Shown here piece after piece: positions 1 through 12,129 of a stretch of DNA of 64,000 nucleotides. The translations under genes were made by a program, and so were the position numbers. The notes beneath the pieces are model-generated. The model had not been told where the DNA came from. It was given only the letters and a program-made list of their open reading frames with translations, and searched no databases. How positions within the stretch are numbered: the stretch's first letter is position 1; the number at the start of each line of letters is the position of its first letter. Source of the DNA: Astragalus membranaceus. Taxonomy: Eukaryota > Streptophyta > Magnoliopsida > Fabales > Fabaceae. The stretch covers positions 150,274,997 through 150,338,996 of the forward strand of contig CM076854.1 of the NCBI GenBank assembly GCA_039519185.1, in the 5' to 3' direction.

Positions 1-409
1 GACTATCTGGAACCCTCTCCGAGGCCTGTTTGTTGAAGGAAGTGGAAGAGATATTGCTGCTAAAAATGAGGTATCTTTTCATTTCCTGATTCAGTCATTC
101 TATGAAGAAGTTGTTGTAGTATTCTTGATCGCGATTATAGAACCCAAATGTTGTTTGCTGATCTCAGTTATGGAGGTTCTGGAGTAACAACAACAGACAC
201 TGATTGTTCGTCTCGGTGGCATTAAGACTGTTCATTGATGATAGCGCAAGACAGAACTCAACTTTAATTCTCTCCAAAGAGGTGAACCGAATTCTTCTAT
301 TTTGTTACACTTTCAAAGGGATATTTCAAAAATTTGTTACTCACCGTTCTTGAATTAAAATAACAGGCGCTTCTTCCACTTTAGTGAAAGTGGATGGGAA
401 TGACATTAG

Positions 410-498
410 CTCTCATCCCGGAGAAACCATCAAGAAGACTGTTGTTGACAATTCCAGTTGCGGTTTATTCAAAAAGCTGCTGCTCGTATTCTTCTGAG
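410..498 (+). pseudogene. Glutaredoxin (CxYS, chloroplast GRXS12-like) fragment, unit A
   Basis: The end of an exon resembling the N-terminal part of plant class I glutaredoxins of the GRXS12 type: ETIKKTVVDN, then one extra base, then PVAVYSKS-CCSYSSE, ending at a GT donor. These enzymes reduce disulphides or deglutathionylate proteins through the cysteine of WCSYS. In this copy Trp of that motif reads Cys (TGG to TGC). About 70 bases upstream, including the candidate ATG present in other units, are missing; GGCT-like sequence lies at both edges of the gap. Only this exon was captured. Confidence 0.7.
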
Positions 499-926
499 GT
501 AATTCCATCCATCTTTTACGCTACCCTAACTAACCACATATGAATACTCCGGAAATTACGACTTAAATAAAAATTTGTGTGACTGTGATGCTGGGAGTGG
601 GTTTGGATTTGGATAATTGTAGTAATTAATAGATCAAAATTACTGACGTCATTTTTACAACAATGGTTTGTTGTAGAAATATAATAACATCATTCATATA
701 CTTATTAAGTGAACTATTATTGTTCTTTCTTGAATGGGAACAATCCTGTTGGGTGTTTTTTTAATGTATATGAGATTTACTTTACTGAACATTTTCTGCT
801 CAGACTTGTTATTTTTGATATATATGAGATTGTGCTTTAACTTTTCCGCTGACATTATTTCAGTGAAACCCCGTTCTTGTTATGGGTATTATCGATTTGC
901 TTGCAGCTTACCTTTTTGTTTTGCAG

Positions 927-1703
927 CTCTTAGGAAGGAGTAGTGGATTTCAAGTAGCATCAACACATCGGCCATGTATCAAAGGGCTTTGGTTGTGGAG
1001 TACACCTTTAAAGAGAACTGCTCTTGATGAAACAGATTACAATCTCCTGCTATTAGTCAGTGAAGGAATAGATGCTTATGATCAAATGGTTAGCTTTTCA
1101 GTTTTCTAAGTGTCCATGTTGGAAGTCTGTTTCTAATAATTGCTATAATTTCTTACGATGCATTTTTTTTTATGAAACAGTGAACATTCAGCACCCAGAC
1201 ATTCTCACTAGCTGTCCTTTTGTCTAGCATTTTCATTTATAATCAGGTTTGCACAACCTATTGAGGCCTATATTTTCTTAGGCATAATTCACTTTTATTC
1301 TTCCTTCTTGTCTGAATTTCTTACGAAAATTGAAATGCTGATGTTTTTTCACTTCCCACAGATGGGCGGTATAGATGAGGCTGACCTTGGTTGTTTCTCT
1401 TGTCACTCAAATGAGTAAGCACATTCGTGTCAGAGCATCTGGAGGAAAGACTTCTGCATCTGAAATAGGACAGTTTTCCCAGATTTTTGTTTGGCTCTTA
1501 CGTGTAGATTGTATGATATTGTAGTTTGATGGTGGTATCTTAGCATGATTTGACTGTTTAGTCTCATTCTTTGTTTTGTTTGGCAGGATTTCTATTTGAC
1601 CTAACTGAAGATATCGGAAAAATAACACCCTGGGACTATCTTGAACCCTCTCCGAGGCCTGTCTGTTGAAGGAAGTGGAAGAGATATTGCTGCTAAAAAT
1701 GAG
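927..1703 (+). pseudogene. Guanylate-binding protein (GBP-like GTPase) fragment, unit A
   Basis: Four exons from the middle of the N-terminal large-GTPase domain of a plant guanylate-binding protein: 927-1088 (starts LLGRSSGFQV, holds HRPCIKGLWLWS and EGIDAYDQ), 1181-1246 (STQTFSLAVLLSS, ends IFIYNQ), 1362-1501 (MGGIDEADL, then HIRVRASGGKTSASE) and 1587-1703 (GKITPWDYLEPSPRP, GSGRDIAAKNE). The P-loop exon was not captured, and the Asp of the G3 motif LLDSEG is Val. Exon 2 opens with TGA where GBPs have Gly. Exon 3 lacks two bases after ADL, and exon 4 lacks one base after DFYL and gains bases after RPV. It cannot encode a GTPase. Confidence 0.87.
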
Positions 1704-1773
1704 GTATCTTTTCATTTCCTGTTTTAGTCATTCTATGAAGCAGTTGTTGTGGTATTCTTGATTGCGATTATAG

Positions 1774-3002
1774 AAACCCAATGTTGTTTGCTGATCTCAA
1801 TTCTGAATGTTCCGGAGTAACAACAGACACTGATTGTTCGCCCTCTCCAATGATCACAACAGAACGTTGTGAAGAAAAAGAGTACTCTGTAGTTTGCGTG
1901 ACTCGTGAGGTGCAAAGATCGGGCGAAACTCACTGTTTGGCATTTTTTGCACTCTTACTGATATGCAATATGTTGTTTTCCATGCCACAATCTCATCAGA
2001 TGCCCCCTTATGCATCACAGGTACTTTATATTAGTTCTCATTTCTGCTTGTTAATTTATCAATCAAGCAGACAACTCCTATTGTTGGTTGATCTATTTAA
2101 TTCAAATAACCAGTGTCAATGTACTTGTTTGTATGAAATATGTCTGTTTTTTAAAGAAATTTTAATGAGATAGAAAAGTTGAAATTGCTGATGGAGAATT
2201 TGTGCATTCAAATGGCCCAAGGAAGGAATGGAATACTGTTTCGTAGACAAAAAATTATCTTAACCACAAAGATACATTTTTCCAAAATTTGGATTTCTAC
2301 TAGTTTTGTTTATTGGACCCTTGTTTGTCTAGATTTGCATCAACTTCATTGTTCCAAAATGTTTGAAGAAACTCACACTTTGATTAATTTTGAAAGTTAG
2401 AAATAAAGAGTCCTTGTTGAGAAACTCGGTCTAAAAATTTGATGATGAACTTGTAGGAGTACTTTATTAGGCACAAGGATGGATGCACGGTTGATACAGA
2501 AGGAGAGAAAGAAAGGGTCATCAAATACATTGAATCTGCTATTCAAAGAAGAGTAGGTGAGGTAACTTCATATTTAAACTGATTTCTGTGTGGAAGTCCT
2601 ACTGTACTCTGTGAATGAACTTGCTTTTTTGTTTAGAAGTTTTCCAGCAACCTTAATTTTAGTTATCATAGTCATGACTTGTATGAATTGTGTGGATTCT
2701 AAACACAGGGTGTGAGCTTTGAGTATGTGCAAAGTGATAAAGTTGGATTACTATCTGAAGTAACAAGGAGTCTGAGAGAGAATGGCCTAACAGTTTGTAG
2801 GGCAGGCATTTCAACCAAATGGCATCAAGCACCGAATGTCTTTTTCGTGAAGGATGCAACATCAGGGAATCTAGTGGATATGAAGACTATAGAAGCAGTT
2901 CGTAAAGAAATAAGTAAGACAATGATGGTGGATGTTATGAGGGTACCAACCAATCCCATAGCACCACCAGAGACAAAAGGATGGGCCAAAACTAGCTTTT
3001 GA
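1774..3002 (+). pseudogene. ACT-domain-repeat (ACR) protein, 3' exons, unit A
   Basis: Three exons of an ACR protein, the plant family with four ACT domains thought to sense amino acids: 1774-2020 (MLFADLNSE..., then TLTDMQYVVF in another frame), 2457-2561 (EYFIRHKDGCTVDTEGEKER) and 2709-3002 (DKVGLLSEVTRSLRENGL, stop after KTSF). Introns have GT-AG ends. Exon 1 has a 7-base insertion in what should read VRCKDRAKL and an extra C in a C-run near its end, so it cannot be read through. Exons 2 and 3 remain open and form the last ACT domain. The N-terminal half of the gene is absent. Confidence 0.88.
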
Positions 3003-4108
3003 ACTTAATTTTGCATACATTATTGAACTTGTCTTGAAAAGTTTTTTCATATCATATTTTGAAAGTTTTGTTTCTCAAAAACCTTTTAAGATCTTTTTTC
3101 AAACTTTTTTAACTTCGAAAACTCTTTGTCTAGACTAGTTTTTTGAGAAATAATTTTTGAAACTTATTTTTGCATACACTTTTGAACTTGTCTTGAAAAC
3201 ATTTTTCATATCTAATTTCTAAAACATAGTTTCTCAAAAACCTTGTTCTAAGATATTTTTTCAAGTTTTTTATTTTTAAAAATTTTTCTTTTGAAAACCC
3301 TTTGTCTAGACTAGGTTATTGAGAATTAATTTTTGACGGCTATTTTTCTTACTCTCTCAAACTTGTCATAAAATCTTTTTCATATCATATTTTGAATACA
3401 TAGTTTTTCAAAAGAAAACCCTTTGTCTAGACTAGCTTTTTTTGAGAACTAATTTTTGAAACTTATTTTTGCATACACTTTTGAACTCGTCTTTATAAAC
3501 TTTTTTCATATCATATTTTGAAAACAGTTTCTCAAAAACCTTCTTCTTAGATTTTTTTGAAAACTCTTTGTCTAGACTAGCTTTTTGAGAAATAATTTTT
3601 TAAACTTATTTTTGCATACAGTTTTGAACCTAACTTGTCTTGAAAACTTTTTTCATCTCAAATATTAAAAACAGAGTTTTTTAAATACCTTGTTCGAAGA
3701 TCTTTTTGTAAACTTTTTTTAGTTTTGAAAATTTTTCTTTTAGAAAACCCTTTGTCTCGACTAGGTTATTGAGAAATAGTTTTTGAAAACTATTTTTGCA
3801 TACTCTTTCAAACTTGTCATAAAAACTTTTTTCATATTATATTTTGAAAACATTGTTTCTTAAAAGAAAACCTCTTCTCCAGACTATATTTTTGAGAAAT
3901 AATTTTTGAAATATTTTTGCATACACTTTTGAACTTGTCTTGAGAATCTTTTCATATCATATATGGAAAACATAGTTTCTCAAAAGAAAACCCTTTATCT
4001 AGACTAGCATTTTGAGAAATATTTTTTGAAACTTATTTTTGCATACACTTTTAAACTTGTCTTGAAAACTTTTTGCATATCATATTTTAAAAACATAGTT
4101 TCTCAAAT
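3003..4108 (+). repeat. AT-rich minisatellite, unit A
   Basis: A degenerate repeat built round the boxes TTTGTCTAGACTAG, TTTTTGAGAAATAATTTTTG, TTGCATACACTTTTGAACTT and CATAGTTTCTCAAAAACC. Successive GAACTTGTC boxes are spaced about 175, 125, 148 and 179 bases, which suggests two alternating subunit lengths. It begins immediately after the ACR stop codon. Confidence 0.9.
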
Positions 4109-4347
4109 AAACCCAAATAGAAATACTAGAGCCTCCTTGTGTTTGAACATAACATAACATAACAGAACACCTTACAATCAGAATGGGTAGCCCTTCTTGG
4201 ATATTATTTGGAGTGTCTGAGAAAGAAAAACCTGATGAATACTTGTTTATAGGTGAGGATTAAGAGCTGTTTTTCGATTCTGTTATATTCTCCGCATTAC
4301 TCCTAATTTGTTGGCGTTATTTGGTTGATTTCATTTATTGATAACAG

Positions 4348-4870
4348 TGAACATTCAGCACCCAGACATTCTCACTAGCTGTCCTTTTGTCTAGCATTTT
4401 CATTTATAATCAGGTTTGCACAACCTATTGAGGCCTATATTTTCTTAGGCATAATTCACTTTTATTCTTCCTTCTTGTCTGGATTTCTTACTAAAGTTGA
4501 AATGCTGATGTTTTTTCACTTGCCACAGATGGGCAGTATAGATGAGGCCGACCTTGGTTGTTTCTCTTGTCACTCAAATGACTAAGCACATTCGTGTCAG
4601 AGCATCTGGAGGAAAGACTTCTGCATCTGAAATAGGACAGTTTTCCCAGATTTTTGTTTTGCTCTTACGTGTAGGTTGCATGATATTGTAGTTTGATGGT
4701 GGTATCTTAGCATGATTTGACTGTTTAGTCTCATTATTTGTTTTGTTTGGCAGGATTTCTATTTGACCTAACTGAAGATAACGGAAAAATAACACCCTGG
4801 GACTATCTTGAACCCTCTCCGAGGCCTGTCTGTTGAAGGAAGTGGAAGAGATATTGCTGCTAAAATTGAG
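4348..4870 (+). pseudogene. Guanylate-binding protein fragment, unit B
   Basis: Only three of the four captured exons remain: 4348-4413, 4529-4668 and 4754-4870. The shared lesions are present (leading TGA, two-base loss after ADL, one-base loss after DFYL). The WLL near the third exon end reads LLL, as in most interior copies. Confidence 0.85.
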
Positions 4871-4940
4871 GTATCTTTTCATTTCCTGTTTTAGTCATTC
4901 TATGAAGCAGTTGTTGTGGTATTCTTGATTGCGATTATAG

Positions 4941-6227
4941 AAACCCAGTGTTGTTTGCTGATCTCAATTCTGAATGTTCCGGAGTAACAACAGACACTGA
5001 TTGTTCGCCCTCTCCAATGATCACAACAGAACGTTGTGAAGAAAAAGAGTACTCTGTAGTTTGCATGACTCGTGAGGTGCAAAGATATGGCGAAACTCAC
5101 TGTTTGGCATTTTTTGCACTCTTACTGATATGCAATATGTTGTTTTCCATGCCACAATCTCATCAGATGCCCCCCTTATGCATCACAGGTACTTTATATT
5201 AGTTCTCATTTCTGCTTGATAATTTATCAATCAAGCAGACAACTCCTATTGTTGGTTGATCTATTTAATTCAAATAACCAGTGTAAATGTACTTATTTGT
5301 ATGAAATATGTCTGCTTTTTAAAGAAATTTTTATGAGATAGAAAAGTTGAAATTGCTAATGGAGAATTTGTGCATTCAAATGGCCTAAGGAAGGAATGGA
5401 ATACTGTTTCGTAGACAAAAACATATCTTAACCACAAAGATATATTTTTTCTCAATTTGGATTTCTACGAGTTTTGTTTGTTGGACCCTTGTTTGTCTAA
5501 ATTTGCATCAACTTGATTGTTCCAAAATGTTTGAAGAAACTCACACTTTGATTAATTTTGGAAGTTAGAAATAGAGAGTCCTTATTGAGAAATTTGGTCT
5601 AAAAATTTGATGATGAACTTGTAGGAGTACTTTATTAGGCACAAGGATGGATGCACGGTCGATACAGAAGGAGAGAAAGAAAGGGTCATCAAATCCATTG
5701 AATCTGCTATTCAAAGAAGAGTAGGTGATGTAACTTCATATTTAAACTGATTTCTGTGTGGAATTCCTACGGTACTCTGTGAATGAACTTGCTTTTTTGT
5801 TTAGAAGTTTTCCAGTAACCTTAATTTTAGTTTTCAATGTCATGACTTTTATGAATTGTGTGAATTCTGAACACAGGGTGTGAGCTTTGAGTATGTGCAA
5901 AGTAATAAAGTGGGATTACTATCTGAAGTAACAAGGAGTCTGAGAGAGAATGGCCTAACAGTTTGTAGGGCAGGCATTTCAACCGAATGGGAGCAAGCAC
6001 CGAATGTCTTCTTCGTTAGGGATGCAACATCAGGGAATCTAGTGGACATGAAGACTATAGAAGCAATTCGTAAAGAAATAAGTAAGACAATGATGGTGGA
6101 TGTTATGAGGGTACCAATCAATCCCATAGCACCACCAGAGACAAAAGGATCGGCTAAAACTAGCTTCTTCTTTGGTAACTTGTTGGAAAAGTTCATGACT
6201 TTTTCATATCTTATTTTAAAAACATAG
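4941..6227 (+). pseudogene. ACR (ACT-repeat) 3' exons, unit B
   Basis: Exons 4941-5188, 5625-5729 and 5877-6227. Exon 1 has the 7-base insertion (here preceded by GCATGA) and six Cs in the C-run, against five in unit A. The exon 2 end reads GAT before the donor instead of GAG. Exon 3 is open for 115 codons; unlike unit A it continues through FFFGNLLEKF into codons supplied by the minisatellite edge. It reads INPIAPPETKGSAK where other copies have TNPIAPPETKGWAK. Confidence 0.86.
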
Positions 6228-7550
6228 TTTCTCAAAAACCTTGTTCTAAGATAGTTTTTCAAGCTGTTTTAGTTTTGAAAATTTCTCTTTTGAAAACCCT
6301 TTTGTCTAGACTAAGTTTTTGAAAAATAACTTTTGAAAACTGTTTATGCATATTCTTTCAAACTTGTTATAAAAACTTTTTTCATATCATATTTGGAAAA
6401 CACAGTTTCTCAAAAGAAAACCCTTTATCTAGACTAGCTTTTTGGGAAATATTTTTTGAAACTTAATTTTGCATTCACTTTTGAACTTGTCTTGAAAACT
6501 TTTTTCATATCATATTTTGAAAATTTTGTTTCTCAAAAACCTTCCTCTAGGATCTTTTTTCAAACTTTTTTAACTTTGAAAACTCTTTGTCTAGACAAGC
6601 TTTTTGAGAAATAATTTTTGAAACTTATTTTTGCATACACTTTTGAACTTGTCTTGAAAACATTTTTCATATCTAATTTCTAAAACATAGTTTCTCAAAA
6701 ACCTTGTTCTAAGATATTTTTTCAAGTTTTTTATTTTTAAAAATTTTTCTTTTGAAAACCCTTTGTCTAGACTAGGTTATTGAGAAATAATTTTTGAAAG
6801 CTATTTTTCTTACTCTCTCAAACTTGTCATAAAATCTTTTTTCATTTCATATTTTGAATACATGGTTTTTCAAAAGAAAACTCTTTGTCTAGACTAGCTT
6901 TTTTTGAGAACTATTTTTTGAAACTTTTTTTTCCATACACTTTTGAACTTGTCTTTTAAACTTTTTTCATATTATATTTTGAAAACATAGTTTCTCAAAA
7001 ACCTTCTTCGTAGATCTTTTTGAACTCTTTGTCTAGACTTTTTGAGAAATAATTTTTGAAACTTATTTTTGCATACAATTTTGAACTTAACTTGTCTTGT
7101 GAACTTCTTTCATATCAAATATTAAAAACCTAGTTTCTAAAATACCTTGTTTGAAGATCTTTTTGAAAACTTTTTTTAGTTTTGAAAATTTTTCTTTTAG
7201 AAAACCTTTTTTTTAGACTAGGTTATTGAGAAAGAATTTTTGAAAACTATTTTTGCATACTATTTCAAATTTGTCATGAAAACTTTTTTCATATTATATT
7301 TTGAAAACATTGTTTCTTAAAAGAAAACCTCTTGTCTAGACTATATTTTTGAGAAATATTTTTGCATACACTTTTGAACTTGTCTTGAAAATCTTTTCAT
7401 ATTATATGTGGAAAACATAGCTTCTCAAAAGAAAACCCTTTATCCAGACTAGCTTTTTGAGAAATATTTTTCGAAACTTATTTTTGCATACACTTTTAAA
7501 TTTGTCTTGAAAACTTTTTGCATATCATATTTTAAAAACATAGTTTCTCA
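6228..7550 (+). repeat. AT-rich minisatellite, unit B
   Basis: About 1.3 kb of the same TCTAGACTAG/TTGCATACACTTTTGAAC repeat. It opens with an extra block (GTTTATGCATATTCTTTCAA) that is missing in unit A but present in all later units. Confidence 0.9.
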
Positions 7551-8044
7551 AATAAACCCAAATAGAAATACTAGAGCCTCCTTGTGTTTGAACATAACAT
7601 AACAGAACACCTTGGATATTTTTTGGAGTGTCTGAGAAAGACAAACCTGATGAATACTTGTTTATAGGTGAGGATTAAGAGCTGTTTTTCGGTTCTGTTA
7701 TATTTTCCGCATTTCTCCTAATTTGTTGGCGTTAGTTGGTTGATTTCATTTATTGATAACAATTGTTCTCTCATGTTGATTTGGCTGCAATTCTCTTTTT
7801 CTAAAAGGTGTCGTCTTGGTGGCATTAAGACTGTTCATTGATGATCACGCACGACAGAACTCAACTTTAATTCTCTCCAAAGAGGTGAACCGAATTCTTC
7901 TATTTTGTTACACTTCCAAAGGGATTTTTCTAAAATTTGTTACTCACCGTGCTTGAATTAAAATAACAGGCGCTTCTTCCACTTTAGTGAAAGTGAGTGG
8001 GAATGACACTGGCTAACATTTTCACTCTTTCCTCGCCTTCGAGA

Positions 8045-8166
8045 AATGTCTTGTTCTGATTGTTCACCATCTTTTGGCTCTCATCTCGGAGAAACCATCA
8101 AGAAGACTGTTGTTGACAAATCCAGTTGCGGTTTATTCAAAAAGCTGGTGCTCGTATTCTTCTGAG
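8045..8166 (+). pseudogene. Glutaredoxin (GRXS12-like) fragment, unit C
   Basis: Starts at an ATG (MSCSDCSPSFGSHLGETIKK), then a one-base insertion after VVD, then NPVAVYSKSWCSYSSE at a GT donor. The WCSYS active-site motif is intact but in the shifted frame. This copy alone reads TGTTCTGATTGT (SCSDC) where others read TCTTCTGATGC. Confidence 0.72.
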
Positions 8167-8599
8167 GTAATTCCATCCATCTTTCACGCTACCTAACTAA
8201 CCACATATGAATACTCTGGAAATTACGATATAAATAATTAATTTGTGTGACTGTGATGCTGGGAATGGGTTTGGATTTGGATAATGGTAGTAATTAATAG
8301 ATCAAAATCAAAATTACTGACGTCATTTTTACAACAATGGTTTGTTGTAGAAATATAATAACATCATTCATATTCTTATTAAGTGAACTATTATTGTTCT
8401 TTCTTGAATGGGAACAATCCTGTTGTGTTTTTTTTAATGTATATGAGATTTACTTTACTGAACATTTTCTGCCCAGACTTGTTATTTTTGATATATATGA
8501 GATTGTGCTTTAAGTTTTCCGCCGACATTATTTCAGTGAAACCCTGTTCTTGTTATGGGTATTATCGATTTGCTTGCAGCTTACCTTTTTGTTTTGCAG

Positions 8600-9376
8600 C
8601 TCTTAGGAAGGAGTAGTAGATTTCAAGCAGGATCAACACATCGGCCATGTACCAAAGGGCTTTGGTTGTGGAGTACACCTTTAAAGAGAACTTCTCTTGA
8701 TGAAACAGATTACAATCTCCTGCTATTAGTCATTGAAGGAATAGATGCTTATGATCAAATGGTTAGCTTTTCAGTTTTCTAAGTGTCCATGTTGGAAGTC
8801 TGTTTCTAATAATTGCTATGCTTTCTTACGATGCATTTTATTTTTTATGAAACAGTGAACATTCAGCACCCAGACATTCTCACTAGCTGTCCTTTTGTCT
8901 AGCATTTTCATTTATAATCAGGTTTGCACAACCTATTGAGGCCTATATTTTCTTAGGCATAATTCACTTTTATTCTTCCTTCTTGTCTGGATTTTTTACT
9001 AAAGTTGAAATGCTGATGTTTTTTCACTTGCCACAGATGGGCAGTATAGATGAGGCCGACCTTGGTTGTTTCTCTTGTCACTCAAATGACTAAGCACATT
9101 CGTGTCAGAGCATCTGGAGGAAAGACTTCTGCATCTGAAATAGGACCATTCCCAGATTTTTGTTTTGCTCTTACGTGTAGGTTGCATGATATTGTAGTTT
9201 GATGGTGGTATCTTAGCATGATTTGACTGTTTAGTCTCATTCTTTGTTTTGTTTGGCAGGATTTCTATTTGACCTAACTGAAGATAACGGAAAAATAACA
9301 CCCTGGGACTATCTTGAACCCTCTCCGAGTCCTGTCTGTTGAAGGAAGTGGAAGAGATATTGCTGCTAAAAATGAG
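8600..9376 (+). pseudogene. Guanylate-binding protein fragment, unit C
   Basis: Exons 8600-8761, 8856-8921, 9037 to about 9173, and 9260-9376. Copy-specific changes are SRFQAGS in exon 1 (elsewhere SGFQVGS or similar) and a small deletion in exon 3 (AGGACCATTCCCAG instead of AGGACAGTTTTCCCAG). The shared TGA, two-base and one-base lesions are all present. Confidence 0.86.
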
Positions 9377-9446
9377 GTATCTTTTCATTTCCTGTTTTAG
9401 TCATTCTATGAAGCAGTTGTTGTGGTATTCTTGATTGCGATTATAG

Positions 9447-10736
9447 AAACCCAATGTTGTTTGCTGATCACAGTTCTGAATGTTCCGGAGTAACAACAGA
9501 CACTGATTGTTCGCCCTCTTTCAGGCCAATGATCCCAACAGAACGTTGTGAAGAAAAAGAGTACTCTGTAGTTTGCGTGACTCGTGAGGTGCAAAGATCG
9601 GGCGAAACTCACTGTTTGGCATTTTTTGCACTCTTACTGATATGCAATATGTTGTTTTCCATGCCACAATCTCATCAGATGCCCCCCTTATGCATCACAG
9701 GTACTTTATATTAGTTCTCATTTCTGCTTGATAATTTATCAATCAAGCAGACAACTCCTATTGTTGGTTGATCTATTTAATTCAAATAACCAGTGTAAAT
9801 GTACTTGTTTGTATGAAATATGTCTGCTTTTTAAAGAAATTTTTATGAGATAGAAAAGTTGAAATTGCTAATGGAGAATTTGTGCATTCAAATGGCCTAA
9901 GGTAAGAATGGAATACTGTTTCGTAGACAAAAACATATCTTAACCACAAAGATACATTTTTTCTCAGTTTGGATTTCTACGAGTTTTGTTTATTGGACCC
10001 TTGTTTGTCTAGATTTTCATCCACTTGATTGGTCCAAAATGTTTGAAGAAACTCACTTTGATTAATTTTGGAAGTTAGAAATAGAGATTCCTTATTGAGA
10101 AACTTGGTCCAAAAATTTAATGATGAACTTGTAGGAGTACTTTATTAGGCACAAGGATGGATGCACGGTTGATACAGAAGGAGAGAAAGAAAGGGTCATC
10201 AAATACATTGAATCTGGTATTCAAAAAGAGTAGGTGAGGTAACTTCATATTTAAACTGATTTCTGTGTGAAATTCCTACAGTACTCTGTGAATGAACTTG
10301 CTTTTTTGTTTAGAAGTTTTCCAGTAACCTTAATTTTAGTTATCATAGTCATGACTTTTATGAATTGTGTGAATTCTGAACACAGGGTGTGAGCTTTGAG
10401 TATGTGCAAAGTAATAAAGTGGGATTACTATCTGAAGTAACAAGGAGTCTGAGAGAGAATGGCCTAACAGTTTGTAGGGCAGGCATTTCAACCGAATGGG
10501 AGCAAGCACCGAATGTCTTCTTTGTGAGGGATGCAACATCAGGGAATCTAGTGGACATGAAGACTATAGAAGCAATTCGTAAAGAAATAAGTAAGACAAT
10601 GATGGTGGATGTTATGAGGGTACCAACCAATCCCATAGCACCACCAGAGACAAAAGGATGGGCTAAAACTAGCTTCTTCTTTGGTAACTTGTTGGAAAAG
10701 TTCTTGACTTTTTCATATCTTATTTTGAAAACATAG
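9447..10736 (+). pseudogene. ACR (ACT-repeat) 3' exons, unit C
   Basis: Exons 9447-9700, 10135-10238 and 10386-10736. Exon 1 contains the ...CSPSFRPM segment that units A and B lack (they read CSPSPM). Exon 2 has lost one base (ATTCAAAAAGAG for ATTCAAAGAAGAG), which creates a TAG before the donor. Exon 3 is open for 115 codons with an intact TNPIAPPETKGWAK. Confidence 0.87.
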
Positions 10737-12060
10737 TTTCTCAAAAAACTTGTTCTAAGATAGTTTTTCAAGCTTTTTTAGTTTTGAAAATTTCTTTTTT
10801 GAAAACCCTTTTGTCTAGACTAAGTTTTTGAAAAATAACTTTTGAAAACTGTTTATGCATATTCTTTCAAACTTGTTATAAAAACTTTTTTCATATCATA
10901 TTTGGAAAACACAGTTTCTCAAAAGAAAACCCTTTATCTAGACTAGCTTTTTGAGAAATATTTTTTGAAACTTAATTTTGCATTCACTTTTGAACTTGTC
11001 TTGAAAACTTTTTTCATATCCTATTTTGAAAATTTTGTTTCTCAAAAACCTTCTTCTAGGATCTTTTTTCAAACTTTTTTAACTTTGAAAACTTTTTGTC
11101 TAAACTAGCTTTTTGAGAAATAATTTTTGAAACTTATTTTTGCATACACTTTTGAACTTGTCTTGAAAACATTTTCCATATCTAATTTCTAAAACATAGT
11201 TTCTCAAAAACCTTCTTCTAAGATATTTTTTCAAGTTTTTTATTTTAAAATATTTTTCTTTTGAAAACCCTTTGTCTAGACTAGGTTATTGAGAAATAAT
11301 TTTTGAAAGCTATTTTTCTTACTCTCTCAAACTTGTCATAAAATCTTTTTTCATATCATATTTTGAATACATGGTTTTTCAAAAGAAAACTCTTTGTCTA
11401 GACTAGCTTTTTTTGAGAACTATTTTTTGAAACTTTTTTTTGCATACACTTTTGAACCTGTCTTTTATACTTTTTTCATATTATATTTTGAAAACATAGT
11501 TTCTCAAAAACCTTCTTCTTAGATCTTTTTGAACTCTTTGTCTAGACTTTTTGAGAAATAATTTTTTAAACTTATTTTTGCATACAATTTTTAACTTAAC
11601 TTGTCTTGAGAACTTCTTTCTTATCAAATATTAAAAACATAGTTTCTTAAATACCTTGTTCGAAGATCTTTTTGAAAACTTTTTTTAGTTTTGAAAATTT
11701 TTCTTTTAGAAAACCCTTTGTCTAGACTAGGTTAGTGAGAAATAATTTTTGAAAACTATTTTTGCATACTATTTCAAACTTGTCATAAAAACTTTTTTCA
11801 TATTATTTTTTGAAAACATTGTTTCTTAAAAGAAAACCTCTTGTCTAGACTATATTTTTGAAATATTTTTGCATACGCTTTTGAACTTGTCTTGAAAATC
11901 TTTTCATATTGTATTTTGAAAACATAGCTTTTCAAAAGAAAACCCTTTATCTAGACTAGCTTTTTGAGAAATATTTTTTGAAACTTATTTTTGCATACAC
12001 TTTTAAACTTGTCTTGAAAACTTTTTGCATATCATATTTTAAAAACATAGTTTCTCAAAC
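10737..12060 (+). repeat. AT-rich minisatellite, unit C
   Basis: About 1.32 kb with the same order of variant subunits as unit B, so the minisatellite moves with the unit rather than expanding independently. Confidence 0.9.
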
Positions 12061-12129
12061 AAACCCAAATAGAAATACTAGAGCCTCCTTGTGTTTGAAC
12101 ATAACATAACAGAACACCTTACAATCAGA

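Larger units (their letters stand above)
1..4108 (+). repeat. Array unit A (5' side truncated and rearranged)
   Basis: The window opens inside the last captured GBP exon (1-70). The first 70 bases of ACR exon 1 follow (141-210) and then jump directly to the second MGSPSW-ORF exon (about 208-281); the bases TCG are shared at the join. The rest of an ACR copy and the start of the next unit are therefore deleted here. Downstream the order is normal. The first 70 bases carry variants (CTGG in GACTATCTGG, ACAACAACAG) that interior copies lack but units H or I have. Confidence 0.85.
4109..7550 (+). repeat. Array unit B (internal deletion)
   Basis: The first MGSPSW exon is present (4183-4252), but at 4347/4348 the following intron (TTGATAACA) joins straight to the second GBP exon (CAGTGAACATTC). 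The second MGSPSW exon, the glutaredoxin piece and the first GBP exon are lost, about 1.1 kb. AACA(G) is shared by both parents of the join. The unit is 3.44 kb long. Confidence 0.9.
7551..12060 (+). repeat. Array unit C (4.51 kb)
   Basis: Full-length order. The first MGSPSW exon has lost its ATG: ACACCTT joins directly to GGATATTTTTTGG at about 7612, removing about 25 bases between CTT-type direct repeats. The second exon is at 7808-7884, and the glutaredoxin exon region at 7970-8166. Confidence 0.92.

Noticed and set aside
1407..1715. 102-codon ORF on the - strand (MKRYL...) repeated in almost every unit
   Set aside because: Exact antisense of GBP exons 3-4 and their intron. It recurs because the DNA recurs, and the real exon motifs are on the + strand.
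2709..3002. ACR exon 3 as an independent gene starting at GTGAGC
   Set aside because: The first codons follow a clear intron acceptor (AACACAG) and continue the reading frame of exon 2; it is an exon, not a gene start.
3003..4108. CRISPR-like spaced repeats in the AT-rich minisatellite
   Set aside because: Plant DNA; repeat units merge into one another with no unique spacers, and unit lengths vary.
5849..6262. 137-codon - strand ORF opposite ACR exon 3 in units B, C, E
   Set aside because: Shadow of the ACT-domain exon; no family motif of its own.
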